From: Lachnospiraceae bacterium UBA7205
GTDB taxonomy: Bacteria > Bacillota > Clostridia > Lachnospirales > Lachnospiraceae
Length of the DNA stretch: 8,482 nucleotides
Assembly: GCA_002490665.1 (NCBI GenBank)
Contig: DKUL01000063.1
Span: forward strand, 41,158-49,639
Direction: 5' to 3'
Shown here: one piece after another, positions 1-6,486 of the stretch
Layout of the letters: each line of letters starts with the position of its first letter
Position numbering within the stretch: the first letter of the stretch is position 1
Translations under genes and position numbers: made by a program
The notes under the pieces: generated by a model
What the model saw: the letters and a program-made list of their open reading frames with translations, nothing else
Told to the model about the DNA's origin: nothing
Databases searched by the model: none

Positions 1-621
1 CTGATTCTCGAATCGGGGGCAAATGCAGACCTCCTTGCAATGTGGCACCTGAATATGGAGGATTTTATCATTGAGGAGTTTGCGCCGGATGCGGATTTGA
101 CATACCTCTTTCGCCTGGAGCCGTGGCTTGCGCCGAACAGGCCGTGGACGGCTGCGCTGGCAGGGAAAAAAGTGCTGGTCATTCATCCGTTCGAGCGCAC
201 GATTCAGGAACAGTACAAGAAGCGGGAACTGATTTTCCCCAATTCCGAGATTCTTCCGGCGTTTGAGCTGAAAACGCTCAAGGCGGTGCAGACATTATGC
301 GGCGAGGAGGATGAGCGGTTTGCGACATGGTTTGACGCGCTGGACTATATGTACGAAAAGGCAGTGCAGACAGACTTTGACGTGGCGGTTATCGGGTGCG
401 GTGCATATGGGATGCCGCTGGCATCAATGCTAAAAAACGCGGGAAAACAGGCGATTCATCTGGGCGGGGCGGCGCAGCTTCTGTTTGGCATTAAGGGCTA
501 CCGCTGGGAGAACAACTATCCGACAAAGATAGCGACATTCTTTAATGATGCATGGACAAGGGCACTCGCGGAGGAAACCCCAAAAAATGCCAGGACGGTT
601 GAAAAAGGGTGCTATTGGTAA
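1..621 (+). CDS. C-terminal part of a putative GT-D-like glycosyltransferase-type protein (5' truncated by the window)
   Basis: The reading frame is open from the first base, so the visible 206 residues are the end of a longer protein; the internal ATG at 40 is probably not the start. Visible features are a strand-like segment around residues 56-62 (KKVLVIHP), then DFDVAVIGCGAYGMPL near residues 125-140, followed by KQAIHLGGAAQLLFGIKG near 149-166 and RW. An acidic/Gly-rich hydrophobic strand followed by a conserved HLGG..Q.LFGIKG block is something I associate with conserved proteins near polysaccharide glycosyltransferases. It also resembles the C-terminal half of GT-D (DUF1792-like) transferases, in which the IGRFG-type motif would lie upstream, outside the window. 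The stop at 619-621 lies 14 bases before the next gene, consistent with one operon. A role in sugar transfer is inferred from that resemblance and from context; no catalytic residue is proven. Confidence 0.6.
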   Translation: MILESGANADLLAMWHLNMEDFIIEEFAPDADLTYLFRLEPWLAPNRPWTAALAGKKVLVIHPFERTIQEQYKKRELIFPNSEILPAFELKTLKAVQTLCGEEDERFATWFDALDYMYEKAVQTDFDVAVIGCGAYGMPLASMLKNAGKQAIHLGGAAQLLFGIKGYRWENNYPTKIATFFNDAWTRALAEETPKNARTVEKGCYW

Positions 622-622
622 A

Positions 623-627
623 GGGAG
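623..627 (+). promoter_or_regulatory. Ribosome binding site deciding the GT2 start at 636
   Basis: GGGAG sits 8 bases before the ATG at 636. This favours 636 over the in-frame GTG at 609, which lies inside the end of the upstream gene and would add nine residues ahead of the hydrophobic strand that normally opens a GT2 domain. Confidence 0.6.
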
Positions 628-635
628 AAGATGGG

Positions 636-1403
636 ATGCCGGAAATATTGGTGACAATCCTCACCCCCTGTTTTAACAGCGGGCGGACGATTGAAAAGAC
701 ACTGGAATGTATAGAGAACCAGACTTATAACAACATAGAATATATCATTGTGGACGGCGGTTCGACGGACGACACGCTCGCGTTGATTGAGCGGCACCGG
801 GACAGGCTGCCCAAGGCGTTCACGTTGATTTCTGAGAAGGACGACGGCATCTATGATGCCATGAACAAGGGGATAACGCTTGCCCGCGGGCAACTCATCG
901 GCATTGTAAACAGTGACGACTGTTATGAGCGGGACACGGTGGAGCAGGTGGTGAAGCATTACGGCGGGAATCCGTATGAAGTCGTTTATGGCATGCAGCG
1001 GACATACCATGACGGCAGGGAGAAAGCAGTTGTTATTTATCACCATGACTTCCTGCCGCAGCAGATGATCACACACCCGACCTGCTTTGTCACCAGGGGC
1101 ACATATGAGCGGTTCGGGAGATTTGACACACAGTACCGCTCCGCTGCGGACTATGACCTGATGCTGCGTTATTTTAAGAGTGGGAAGGTTGTATTTACGC
1201 CGGTATACCATGTGTTATCTAATTTTCAACTGGGCGGTATGTCAAGCAGCCAGACAGGCGTGCGCGAAAATGCGCTGGTGCGTTTCCGTCATGGGTATCT
1301 GTCCAGAAAACGGTATCGTTTTCTGACGATGAAAAGTTATCTGTATGAATTTTTCCATAAAGGGAAAGCAGCAGGAAAAGGAGCAGGGCGGCATGGGCAG
1401 TGA
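636..1403 (+). CDS. GT2 family glycosyltransferase (GT-A fold, cytosolic)
   Basis: This 255-residue protein transfers a sugar from a nucleotide donor during assembly of the glycan repeat unit on the inner face of the membrane. The GT-A domain starts at once with ILVTILTPCFNS (4-15). It has the nucleotide-binding VDGGSTDDT (39-47), the DDGIYDAMNKG segment (69-79) and a metal-binding SDD within IVNSDDCYE (90-98). The later ADYDLMLRYF (171-180) holds the acidic Asp region where the catalytic base usually lies. Length is typical of a single-domain GT2 and there is no membrane segment. The basic tail (KGKAAGKGAGR) may aid membrane association. The nearest recognisable style is the WcaA/colanic-acid-like GT2 group. 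Donor and acceptor cannot be read from the sequence. Its last 11 bases overlap the next gene, suggesting coupled translation. Confidence 0.9.
   Translation: MPEILVTILTPCFNSGRTIEKTLECIENQTYNNIEYIIVDGGSTDDTLALIERHRDRLPKAFTLISEKDDGIYDAMNKGITLARGQLIGIVNSDDCYERDTVEQVVKHYGGNPYEVVYGMQRTYHDGREKAVVIYHHDFLPQQMITHPTCFVTRGTYERFGRFDTQYRSAADYDLMLRYFKSGKVVFTPVYHVLSNFQLGGMSSSQTGVRENALVRFRHGYLSRKRYRFLTMKSYLYEFFHKGKAAGKGAGRHGQ
1378..1383 (+). promoter_or_regulatory. Ribosome binding site deciding the fucosyltransferase start at 1393
   Basis: AAGGAG lies 9 bases before the ATG at 1393, inside the end of the upstream GT2 gene. The alternative in-frame ATG at 1345 would overlap the upstream gene by 59 bases and add 16 Lys/Gln/Glu-rich residues not expected ahead of the GT11 fold. 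Confidence 0.6.
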
Positions 1404-2295
1404 AAAAAAACAAAAGGCGAATGTGGTGCGTATCAGTGACGGACTTGGAAACCAGCTGTTCCAGTATGCGTTTGGCTACAGCCTCCACAAAAGGACAGGA
1501 AGGGAACTGTGCATTGACCCAATGTATTCCGGAAAGCTAAGGCACTATCAGCTGGATGCCTTTTCGATAGACTTCGGCCAGCGCTTTGTGGGAGAAACGC
1601 TGGATGCTGTTCTAGGGCTGGGCGCGAGAAATGCGGCGCCGTTTCGTTTAAAATACAGGGAACAAAAAATCAGGCATGGCGGTTATACCATCGTAAAAGA
1701 GAAGTACCCCATGGACTATGATGCAGGCATATACGACAATGACACATGTTATTATATCGGGTTCTGGCAGTCATACCAGTATTTTGACGCATACTATGAC
1801 GATATCAAAAGGCAGTTTCAGTACAGGGACTCGCTGAGTCCGCAGGCAGCGTCCTATCTGGAAAGGATAACGGCAGAGCAGCATGGTGCGAGTGTCTCCC
1901 TGCACATTCGCCGGACGGATTATGACAGGGCACAAAACAATGTCTGTCTCGGGGATGTGTTTTACAGGCAGGCGCTTGAACGGATGCAGCAGGAAACGGG
2001 CGATTTTACCTTGTTTGTCTTTACAGATGACAAGGATTTTGTGCGGGGGCATTTTTCATGGCAGGAATATGTTTTGGTTTCGGGCATAAGTGACCTGGAG
2101 GAATTTGTGTTGATGCAGAAGTGCAGGCACCATATTCTTGCGAACAGCACATACAGCTGGTGGGGGGCATATCTGGCGGAGGAGAAGGGCGGTATTGTGT
2201 ACGCGCCCGTGTCCGGTATCTGGACAGACAAGTTTTACCTGCCGCAGTGGCACAGGATTGAGACGCAGGTCGGCAGAGCGGGGTGGCAGTCATGA
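1393..2295 (+). CDS. GT11 family alpha-1,2-fucosyltransferase-like protein
   Basis: This 300-residue protein is of the size expected for bacterial GT11 enzymes, which move L-fucose from GDP-fucose, most often in alpha-1,2 linkage to galactose. The N-terminal VVRISDGLGNQLFQYAFGYS (11-30) is the GT11 opening Gly-loop. HIRRTDY (171-177) is the HxRRxDY donor-binding motif shared with alpha-1,2 and alpha-1,6 fucosyltransferases. FTDD (210-213) and ILANSTYSWWGAYLA (248-262) are the two further GT11 motifs. No membrane segment is visible; the enzyme is cytosolic. The stop shares ATGA with the next start, so translation is probably coupled. Family assignment is firm, but the exact linkage and acceptor are not readable. 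GDP-fucose synthesis genes (gmd, fcl or fkp) are not in the window, so the donor must be made elsewhere. Confidence 0.92.
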   Translation: MGSEKKQKANVVRISDGLGNQLFQYAFGYSLHKRTGRELCIDPMYSGKLRHYQLDAFSIDFGQRFVGETLDAVLGLGARNAAPFRLKYREQKIRHGGYTIVKEKYPMDYDAGIYDNDTCYYIGFWQSYQYFDAYYDDIKRQFQYRDSLSPQAASYLERITAEQHGASVSLHIRRTDYDRAQNNVCLGDVFYRQALERMQQETGDFTLFVFTDDKDFVRGHFSWQEYVLVSGISDLEEFVLMQKCRHHILANSTYSWWGAYLAEEKGGIVYAPVSGIWTDKFYLPQWHRIETQVGRAGWQS

Positions 2296-3419
2296 AGCTT
2301 GCAGTGATATCACTCAACACAGAACAGAAAAACCTGAGCCGGTTTTATAATTCACAGGCAGAGGGGATGGCAAAGGCATTTGCAGCGATGGGACATGACG
2401 TGTCTGTCTACCACCTGGTACCCGATTTGGACAAGGACGCGGAAACCGTCCAGAAAGGCGCCATTCGAGCGGTATATCTGAAATGCAGGCATCTGGGAAA
2501 ACATGCCTTTGTGGACACAAAATGGCTTGACAAGGATGTGGCATGCTATGTCACGGCTTCCGACAATTACCTGTTCCTCGGCAGGTTTTATGGCTGGTGC
2601 AGGAAAAACGGCATCTTGTGCCTGCCCTATATCGGTGTCATCCGAAGCAACAATGCGTCGGCGTGGAAGCGGAGGGTTGTGGATTTCTTCTGCAATAATG
2701 TAAAATATTATAAACGGATTCCCACGGTCGTAAAGACGCCGGCGCTTGCCGAAGCATTAAGGGCGCAGGGGGCAAAAAAAATAGATACCGTTCCCGTAGG
2801 GCTTGACAAAACACTCTTAAAAGAGGATTATTTTAACTATAGTGTTGAAAAATTAAAGGAAAATTATGGTTTTTCAGGGAGTGACAGGGTAATTCTTTTT
2901 GTGGGCAGGATGACAGCAGAAAAACAGCCGCTGAAAATGATAGATATGTTTCGGGAGGTTTATCAGCAGGATGGGCGGTTCCGGCTTGCCATGGTCGGAC
3001 AGGGAGAGCTTTCCGGCGCAGTCAGGGAACGGATAGCACAGACTGGCATAGCAGAGTGCGTCACGGTTTATGACAGGGTTCCCAATGACAAGATGTGGGA
3101 GCTTTACAGACTTTCCGAGTGTTATGTGAACCTAAACGCCCATGAAATATTCGGGATGGCGATACTGGAAGCAATGTATTATGAGTGTACGGTAATAGCG
3201 CTTGATGCGCCAGGACCCGCGCTTATCATAGAGAATGGTGTCTCCGGTTATCTCTGCGCGGACGAGACAAAGGTTGTGGAAACTATTTTGTCCGGTGCAG
3301 ACAAGCAGATGGGGAAAGCGGCAAAAAGGCGTGTGGCAGATAACTTTATGTGGGAAAAGTCAGCGCAGTCGATTCTGGAAATCATCATGCGCCTGAAGCA
3401 TCAAGGGGAATGTTCCTAA
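2292..3419 (+). CDS. GT4 family glycosyltransferase (GT-B fold, retaining)
   Basis: This 375-residue protein has two Rossmann domains. The N-terminal acceptor-side domain opens with MKLAVISLNTEQKNLSRFYN (1-20). The C-terminal donor domain begins at VILFVGRMTAEKQPLKM (200-216), followed by the donor-loop strand MVGQGEL (234-240), VPNDKMWELYRLSECYVNLN (263-282), and the GT4 EX7E motif with Glu285 and Glu293 in HEIFGMAILEA. PGPALIIENGVSGYL (307-321) is the usual segment after that motif. I chose the ATG at 2292, which overlaps the preceding stop as ATGA. The GTG at 2283 would add three residues. The upstream binding site is poor (GGGG-like), so translation probably relies on re-initiation from the fucosyltransferase gene. 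Donor and linkage are unknown. It probably adds one residue of the repeat unit in the cytosol. Confidence 0.9.
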   Translation: MKLAVISLNTEQKNLSRFYNSQAEGMAKAFAAMGHDVSVYHLVPDLDKDAETVQKGAIRAVYLKCRHLGKHAFVDTKWLDKDVACYVTASDNYLFLGRFYGWCRKNGILCLPYIGVIRSNNASAWKRRVVDFFCNNVKYYKRIPTVVKTPALAEALRAQGAKKIDTVPVGLDKTLLKEDYFNYSVEKLKENYGFSGSDRVILFVGRMTAEKQPLKMIDMFREVYQQDGRFRLAMVGQGELSGAVRERIAQTGIAECVTVYDRVPNDKMWELYRLSECYVNLNAHEIFGMAILEAMYYECTVIALDAPGPALIIENGVSGYLCADETKVVETILSGADKQMGKAAKRRVADNFMWEKSAQSILEIIMRLKHQGECS

Positions 3420-3423
3420 GAGT

Positions 3424-3429
3424 GGAGGT
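3424..3429 (+). promoter_or_regulatory. Strong ribosome binding site of the aminotransferase gene
   Basis: GGAGGT lies 9 bases before the ATG at 3439. It also rules out the ATG at 3431, which is too close and in another frame. Confidence 0.65.
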
Positions 3430-3438
3430 AATGGGGAT

Positions 3439-4536
3439 ATGCAGGTAAAATGCAATGTACTTGACAGACAGTTTCAGATGTATCAGGAGGAATATGAGCA
3501 GGCGGCGCTGCGTGTGCTGCGCTCCGGCTGGTATGTGCTGGGAAACGAGGTGCACAAGTTTGAGGAGGAATTTGCACAGTTTACGGGAAGGAAATACTGT
3601 GTCGGTTTGAATTCAGGGCTTGATGCGCTGATTATGTCCGTGCGGGCGCTTGGCATCGGCGCGGGCGACGAGGTTATCGTACAGGCGAACACGTATATCG
3701 CGACAGTGCTTGGCATTACGGAAAACGGCGCGGTTCCCGTGTTTGTCGAGCCGGACGAATATTTTAACATGGATGCGGACAAGATAGAGAAAGCAATTAC
3801 GGACAGGACAAAGGCAGTCATGGTGACACACCTGTATGGACAGGCGTCTGACATGACAAGGATTGCAGCGATTGCGGACAGGCACGGGCTGCTGCTGATT
3901 GAGGACTGTGCACAGTCCCATGGCGCCTGTTTTGCGGGAAAGATGACAGGAACCTTTGGCATTTCAGGCTGCTTTAGCTTTTATCCGACAAAGAACCTCG
4001 GTGCATTTGGCGACGCGGGCGCTGTCGTCACGGACGATGAGGCGTTTGCGGACAGGCTGCGCATGATGCGCAATTATGGAAGTAAAGTGAAGTATCACAA
4101 TGAGATAGAGGGTATCAATTCACGGCTTGATGAAATGCAGGCCGCGCTTTTGCGTGTAAAATTGTCGCATTTAAAAGAACTTAATGACGAGAGGAAAATG
4201 CTGGCAAAAAGGTATGACGAGGGCATCACAAATCCTGCAATCATTCTGCCCGGGGTGCGGGACGGCGCGGAGAGTATTTACCATCAGTATGTAGTAAGGT
4301 GTGCGTCCCGTGATTCCCTTCAAAAGGCACTGGAACAGGGCGGCATACAGACGCAGATACATTACCCGATACCGCCGCACCTTGCAAACTGCTATGCACA
4401 TCTCGGGCATAAAAAAGGAGAATTTCCGATTACGGAGACATATGCGGACGAGGTTCTGAGCCTGCCCATCTATACAGGAATGACGCAGGATGAGCAGGAT
4501 TATGTGATAGGACAGATGAATGCATGGAGGGTGTAG
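3439..4536 (+). CDS. fdtB: DegT/DnrJ/EryC1/StrS sugar aminotransferase, FdtB/QdtB type
   Basis: This 365-residue PLP enzyme has the length usual for the family. It probably aminates C-3 of a dTDP-3-keto-6-deoxyhexose with glutamate as donor, giving dTDP-3-amino-3,6-dideoxy-galactose or -glucose. Visible motifs are GLNSGLDAL (56-64, PLP phosphate loop), GDEVIVQANTYIAT (76-89), the pyridine-stacking Asp156 and Gln159 in IEDCAQSHGA (154-163), and the Schiff-base Lys185 in FSFYPTKNLGAFGDAGAV (179-196). NYGSKVKYHNEIEGINSRLDEMQAA (212-236) is the usual substrate-binding segment. IHYPIPPHLA and SLPIYTGMT close the domain. The whole sequence looks like the 3-aminotransferases rather than the 4-aminotransferases (ArnB, PglE). 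An FdtA-like ketoisomerase at 7423 supports the C-3 assignment. The Fuc3N versus Qui3N choice depends on that partner, so the symbol names the type only. Confidence 0.88.
   Translation: MQVKCNVLDRQFQMYQEEYEQAALRVLRSGWYVLGNEVHKFEEEFAQFTGRKYCVGLNSGLDALIMSVRALGIGAGDEVIVQANTYIATVLGITENGAVPVFVEPDEYFNMDADKIEKAITDRTKAVMVTHLYGQASDMTRIAAIADRHGLLLIEDCAQSHGACFAGKMTGTFGISGCFSFYPTKNLGAFGDAGAVVTDDEAFADRLRMMRNYGSKVKYHNEIEGINSRLDEMQAALLRVKLSHLKELNDERKMLAKRYDEGITNPAIILPGVRDGAESIYHQYVVRCASRDSLQKALEQGGIQTQIHYPIPPHLANCYAHLGHKKGEFPITETYADEVLSLPIYTGMTQDEQDYVIGQMNAWRV
4526..4530 (+). promoter_or_regulatory. Ribosome binding site of the membrane-protein gene
   Basis: GGAGG within the last codons of the aminotransferase gene lies 6 bases before the ATG at 4537, which directly follows the TAG stop. 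Further in-frame ATGs at 4546, 4555 and 4561 are possible but are farther from the site. Confidence 0.55.
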
Positions 4537-5934
4537 ATGAAGCTGATGGCGGCAATGGGAATGGATAAAAAGCAGCGCATCCTCTTTGGAGCGGTCGCAG
4601 TACTTACAGGATTGTTCTTTTACGCTTTTATGTATTCCGACATACTGATAACGACAAGCTTTGGCGTCAATTTCTGGGATGTGCTTTTTGGCGGCGATAT
4701 TTTCCGGTTTTACGAGGTGTGCCATTCCGATGTCGATACGGCGGCATACCAGATTTTTAACACGCCGGATTATGATTTCCTGATTTACATTATTTTTGCG
4801 GTATGGAATCTGCCGCTCTGGATTGCCAGAAAGGCGGCGCATGTCAACATATGGGAGTCGGCGCTGGCGATTGCATGGGCAAAGACAATCATTCTTGTGT
4901 TTACTGCGCTTACGGTGCGTGCGCTGGCTGATATATGCAAGACGCTTCATGTTGACGAGCGGGGCAGGAAGGATGCCGTGCTCCTGTTTTTGACGTCCGC
5001 CATTCTTTTTATGAGTGTGTTTGTCACATCACAGTATGACATCATCTATCTGTTTTTTATGCTGAAAGCGTTTGACAATTACCTGAAAGGCGACATGCGG
5101 CGTTTCACGGCATGGATGGCGGTGGCAGTTCCGGTTAAATCGCTTGCAGTATTTTTGTTTCCGGCACTTTTGCTGTACAGGGAAAAAAATGTGTTTCGAA
5201 TCGGCATGCACACCGTGGCGCTGTTTCTGCCGTGGCTTTTGCTCCGCCTGCTGTTTCCGATGGGGGATGGAAATGGCGGAAACCTCGAGAACATTCTTGT
5301 GATATTCGGGCAGAAGCTGGTGTTCCGCAAGCTGGAGATTCCGGTATTCCTGCTGGCGGTCATTGTACTCTACATTGTGTGTTATGCCCTGAAGGCACCG
5401 GAGGACGAAAAAAGGGCGGGAATCAACAGTGTGCGTATTGCGTTTTTGTCCTATGCATTGCTTTTCATTCTGTGCAGCACCAACCCATACTGGTATATTC
5501 TCCTGCTGCCGTTTCAGTGCATCCTGACAGTCCTGAATGCGGACCGGAAATATATGAACACGATTCTCGAGACCATCACTTCCATCTGTTATGTCGGCAT
5601 GTATGTGTGGCTGATTCCATGGTGCTTTGACGTTAAGCTGGTGCAGAGTACGTATGTGGCAAAGCTGTTCGGGCTGCGCGAGAATACCACGAATAACTGT
5701 CTTGAGATTCTGCACACGGTACTGCCTTCTGTGTATGACATGGCGGAGGATCGGGCGGCGGCATACCTGTTTATGGTATTTCTGGCTGGAAACATTGTTT
5801 ATGCGGCGCTCAACTTCATGCGCTGTGAGAATATTGCACTTCGGAATACGGATACGCCAAAGTACTTATATGCTGTCCGCTATGCCATGGGAATCGGCGT
5901 GTGCATGTTCCCGGTTATGTCGTATATTTTTTGA
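4537..5934 (+). CDS. Polytopic membrane protein, probable GT-C-type glycosyltransferase
   Basis: This 465-residue protein has about eleven or twelve hydrophobic segments, roughly at 14-33, 80-95, 108-130, 147-165, 189-213, 222-240, 267-285, 298-315, 317-333, 346-362, 408-427 and 446-462. FVTSQYDIIYLFFMLKAFDN (162-181) resembles the Q-F/Y-D-I segment often seen in GT-C mannosyltransferase-like proteins. CSTNPYWYILLLPF (313-326) resembles their later conserved polar loop. Acidic residues between the first two segments (SDILITTSFGVNFWDVL; CHSDVDTAA) could hold the catalytic Asp that GT-C enzymes carry in their first outer loop. These enzymes normally use polyprenyl-phosphate sugars outside the membrane. 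The stop codon of the aminotransferase abuts this start. It does not look like Wzx (14-helix MATE-like), and I see no clear Wzy signature, but a Wzy-like polymerase is the main alternative. Function is inferred from topology, short motifs and the nearby GtrB-like GT2. Confidence 0.6.
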   Translation: MKLMAAMGMDKKQRILFGAVAVLTGLFFYAFMYSDILITTSFGVNFWDVLFGGDIFRFYEVCHSDVDTAAYQIFNTPDYDFLIYIIFAVWNLPLWIARKAAHVNIWESALAIAWAKTIILVFTALTVRALADICKTLHVDERGRKDAVLLFLTSAILFMSVFVTSQYDIIYLFFMLKAFDNYLKGDMRRFTAWMAVAVPVKSLAVFLFPALLLYREKNVFRIGMHTVALFLPWLLLRLLFPMGDGNGGNLENILVIFGQKLVFRKLEIPVFLLAVIVLYIVCYALKAPEDEKRAGINSVRIAFLSYALLFILCSTNPYWYILLLPFQCILTVLNADRKYMNTILETITSICYVGMYVWLIPWCFDVKLVQSTYVAKLFGLRENTTNNCLEILHTVLPSVYDMAEDRAAAYLFMVFLAGNIVYAALNFMRCENIALRNTDTPKYLYAVRYAMGIGVCMFPVMSYIF

Positions 5935-5979
5935 CAGGGAAGACAGTACACGAAATAGAAAGAGATGGGAATAAGAAAC

Positions 5980-6486
5980 ATGATACGCAGACTGGAGCAC
6001 AAGGATGCGCCGCTCATGCTCGAGTGGATGCATGAAAAGGATATCAACAGGGCATTCCGCCAGCCCTTTGGCAAGTATACGGCGGAACAGGCTGTTCATT
6101 TTATTGACAATAGCTTTGACGACAGGAACAGGCATTTTGCGGTTGTCAATGAATCGGATGAATATCTTGGCACCGTGAGCCTCAAAAACATATCGCAGGC
6201 AGACCGCTCGGCAGAGTATGCCATTATTGTCAGAAGTGCGGCGCGCGGAATGGGCGTTGCAAGACTTGCGACAGAAAATATCCTGAACTATGCTTTTGAT
6301 ATACTGGGACTTCACAGGGTATATCTGAATGTGCTGGCACAGAACGAGCGCGCAAGGCGTTTCTATACAAAGTGCGGCTTTGTATACGAGGGGACATCAC
6401 GGGATGCCATACTGTTAAATGGCAGGTATGAGAGCCTTGCATGGTATGGGATGATAAATGATAAGGAGCAGGAAAAGGATGAGTAA
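5980..6486 (+). CDS. GNAT family N-acetyltransferase, candidate dTDP-3-amino-sugar acylase
   Basis: This 168-residue protein is a single GNAT domain of the RimJ/RimL-like group. It has YLGTVSLKNI (61-70 approximately, central strand beta-4 region). It also has the acetyl-CoA pyrophosphate loop ARGMGVARLA, which fits R-x-x-G-x-A, and LGLHRVYLNVLAQNERARRFYTKCGF, which holds the conserved Asn and the Tyr usually acting as general acid. It probably transfers an acetyl or other acyl group from CoA to a primary amine. Lying between the aminotransferase and the ketoisomerase, its likely substrate is the 3-amino group of the dTDP-sugar. WecD and PseH are known sugar-modifying GNATs, so this is plausible. 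I chose 5980 because its paralogue at 7899 begins with the same MIRRLE. An ATG at 5965 adds five residues, and neither has a good binding site. It overlaps the next gene by 8 bases. Confidence 0.82.
   Translation: MIRRLEHKDAPLMLEWMHEKDINRAFRQPFGKYTAEQAVHFIDNSFDDRNRHFAVVNESDEYLGTVSLKNISQADRSAEYAIIVRSAARGMGVARLATENILNYAFDILGLHRVYLNVLAQNERARRFYTKCGFVYEGTSRDAILLNGRYESLAWYGMINDKEQEKDE
6470..6478 (+). promoter_or_regulatory. Purine-rich ribosome binding site deciding the GT2 start at 6479
   Basis: AGGA at 6470-6473, with another AGGAG at 6464-6468, precedes the ATG at 6479. The in-frame ATG at 6458 lacks such a site and would add seven basic residues (MIRSRKR) ahead of the opening beta strand. Confidence 0.5.

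Noticed and set aside
609..635. GTG at 609 as the start of the first GT2
   Set aside because: The ATG at 636 has a GGGAG at 8 bases and begins directly before the family's first strand; the GTG would add residues encoded by the overlap with the upstream gene.
4171..4950. Long reverse-strand open frame (259 codons) across the aminotransferase-membrane protein junction
   Set aside because: It is antisense to two well-supported genes, its product is rich in Arg, His and Cys with no recognisable domain, and no binding site is seen. It is a composition shadow.
5029..5715. Reverse-strand open frame of 228 codons opposite the membrane protein
   Set aside because: Antisense to a protein with clear membrane segments; its translation is Gln/His/Arg-rich and lacks any motif.
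4537..5934. Wzx flippase identity for the polytopic membrane protein
   Set aside because: The number and spacing of hydrophobic segments and the QYD segment do not resemble the MATE-like Wzx pattern; GT-C, or less likely Wzy, fits better.
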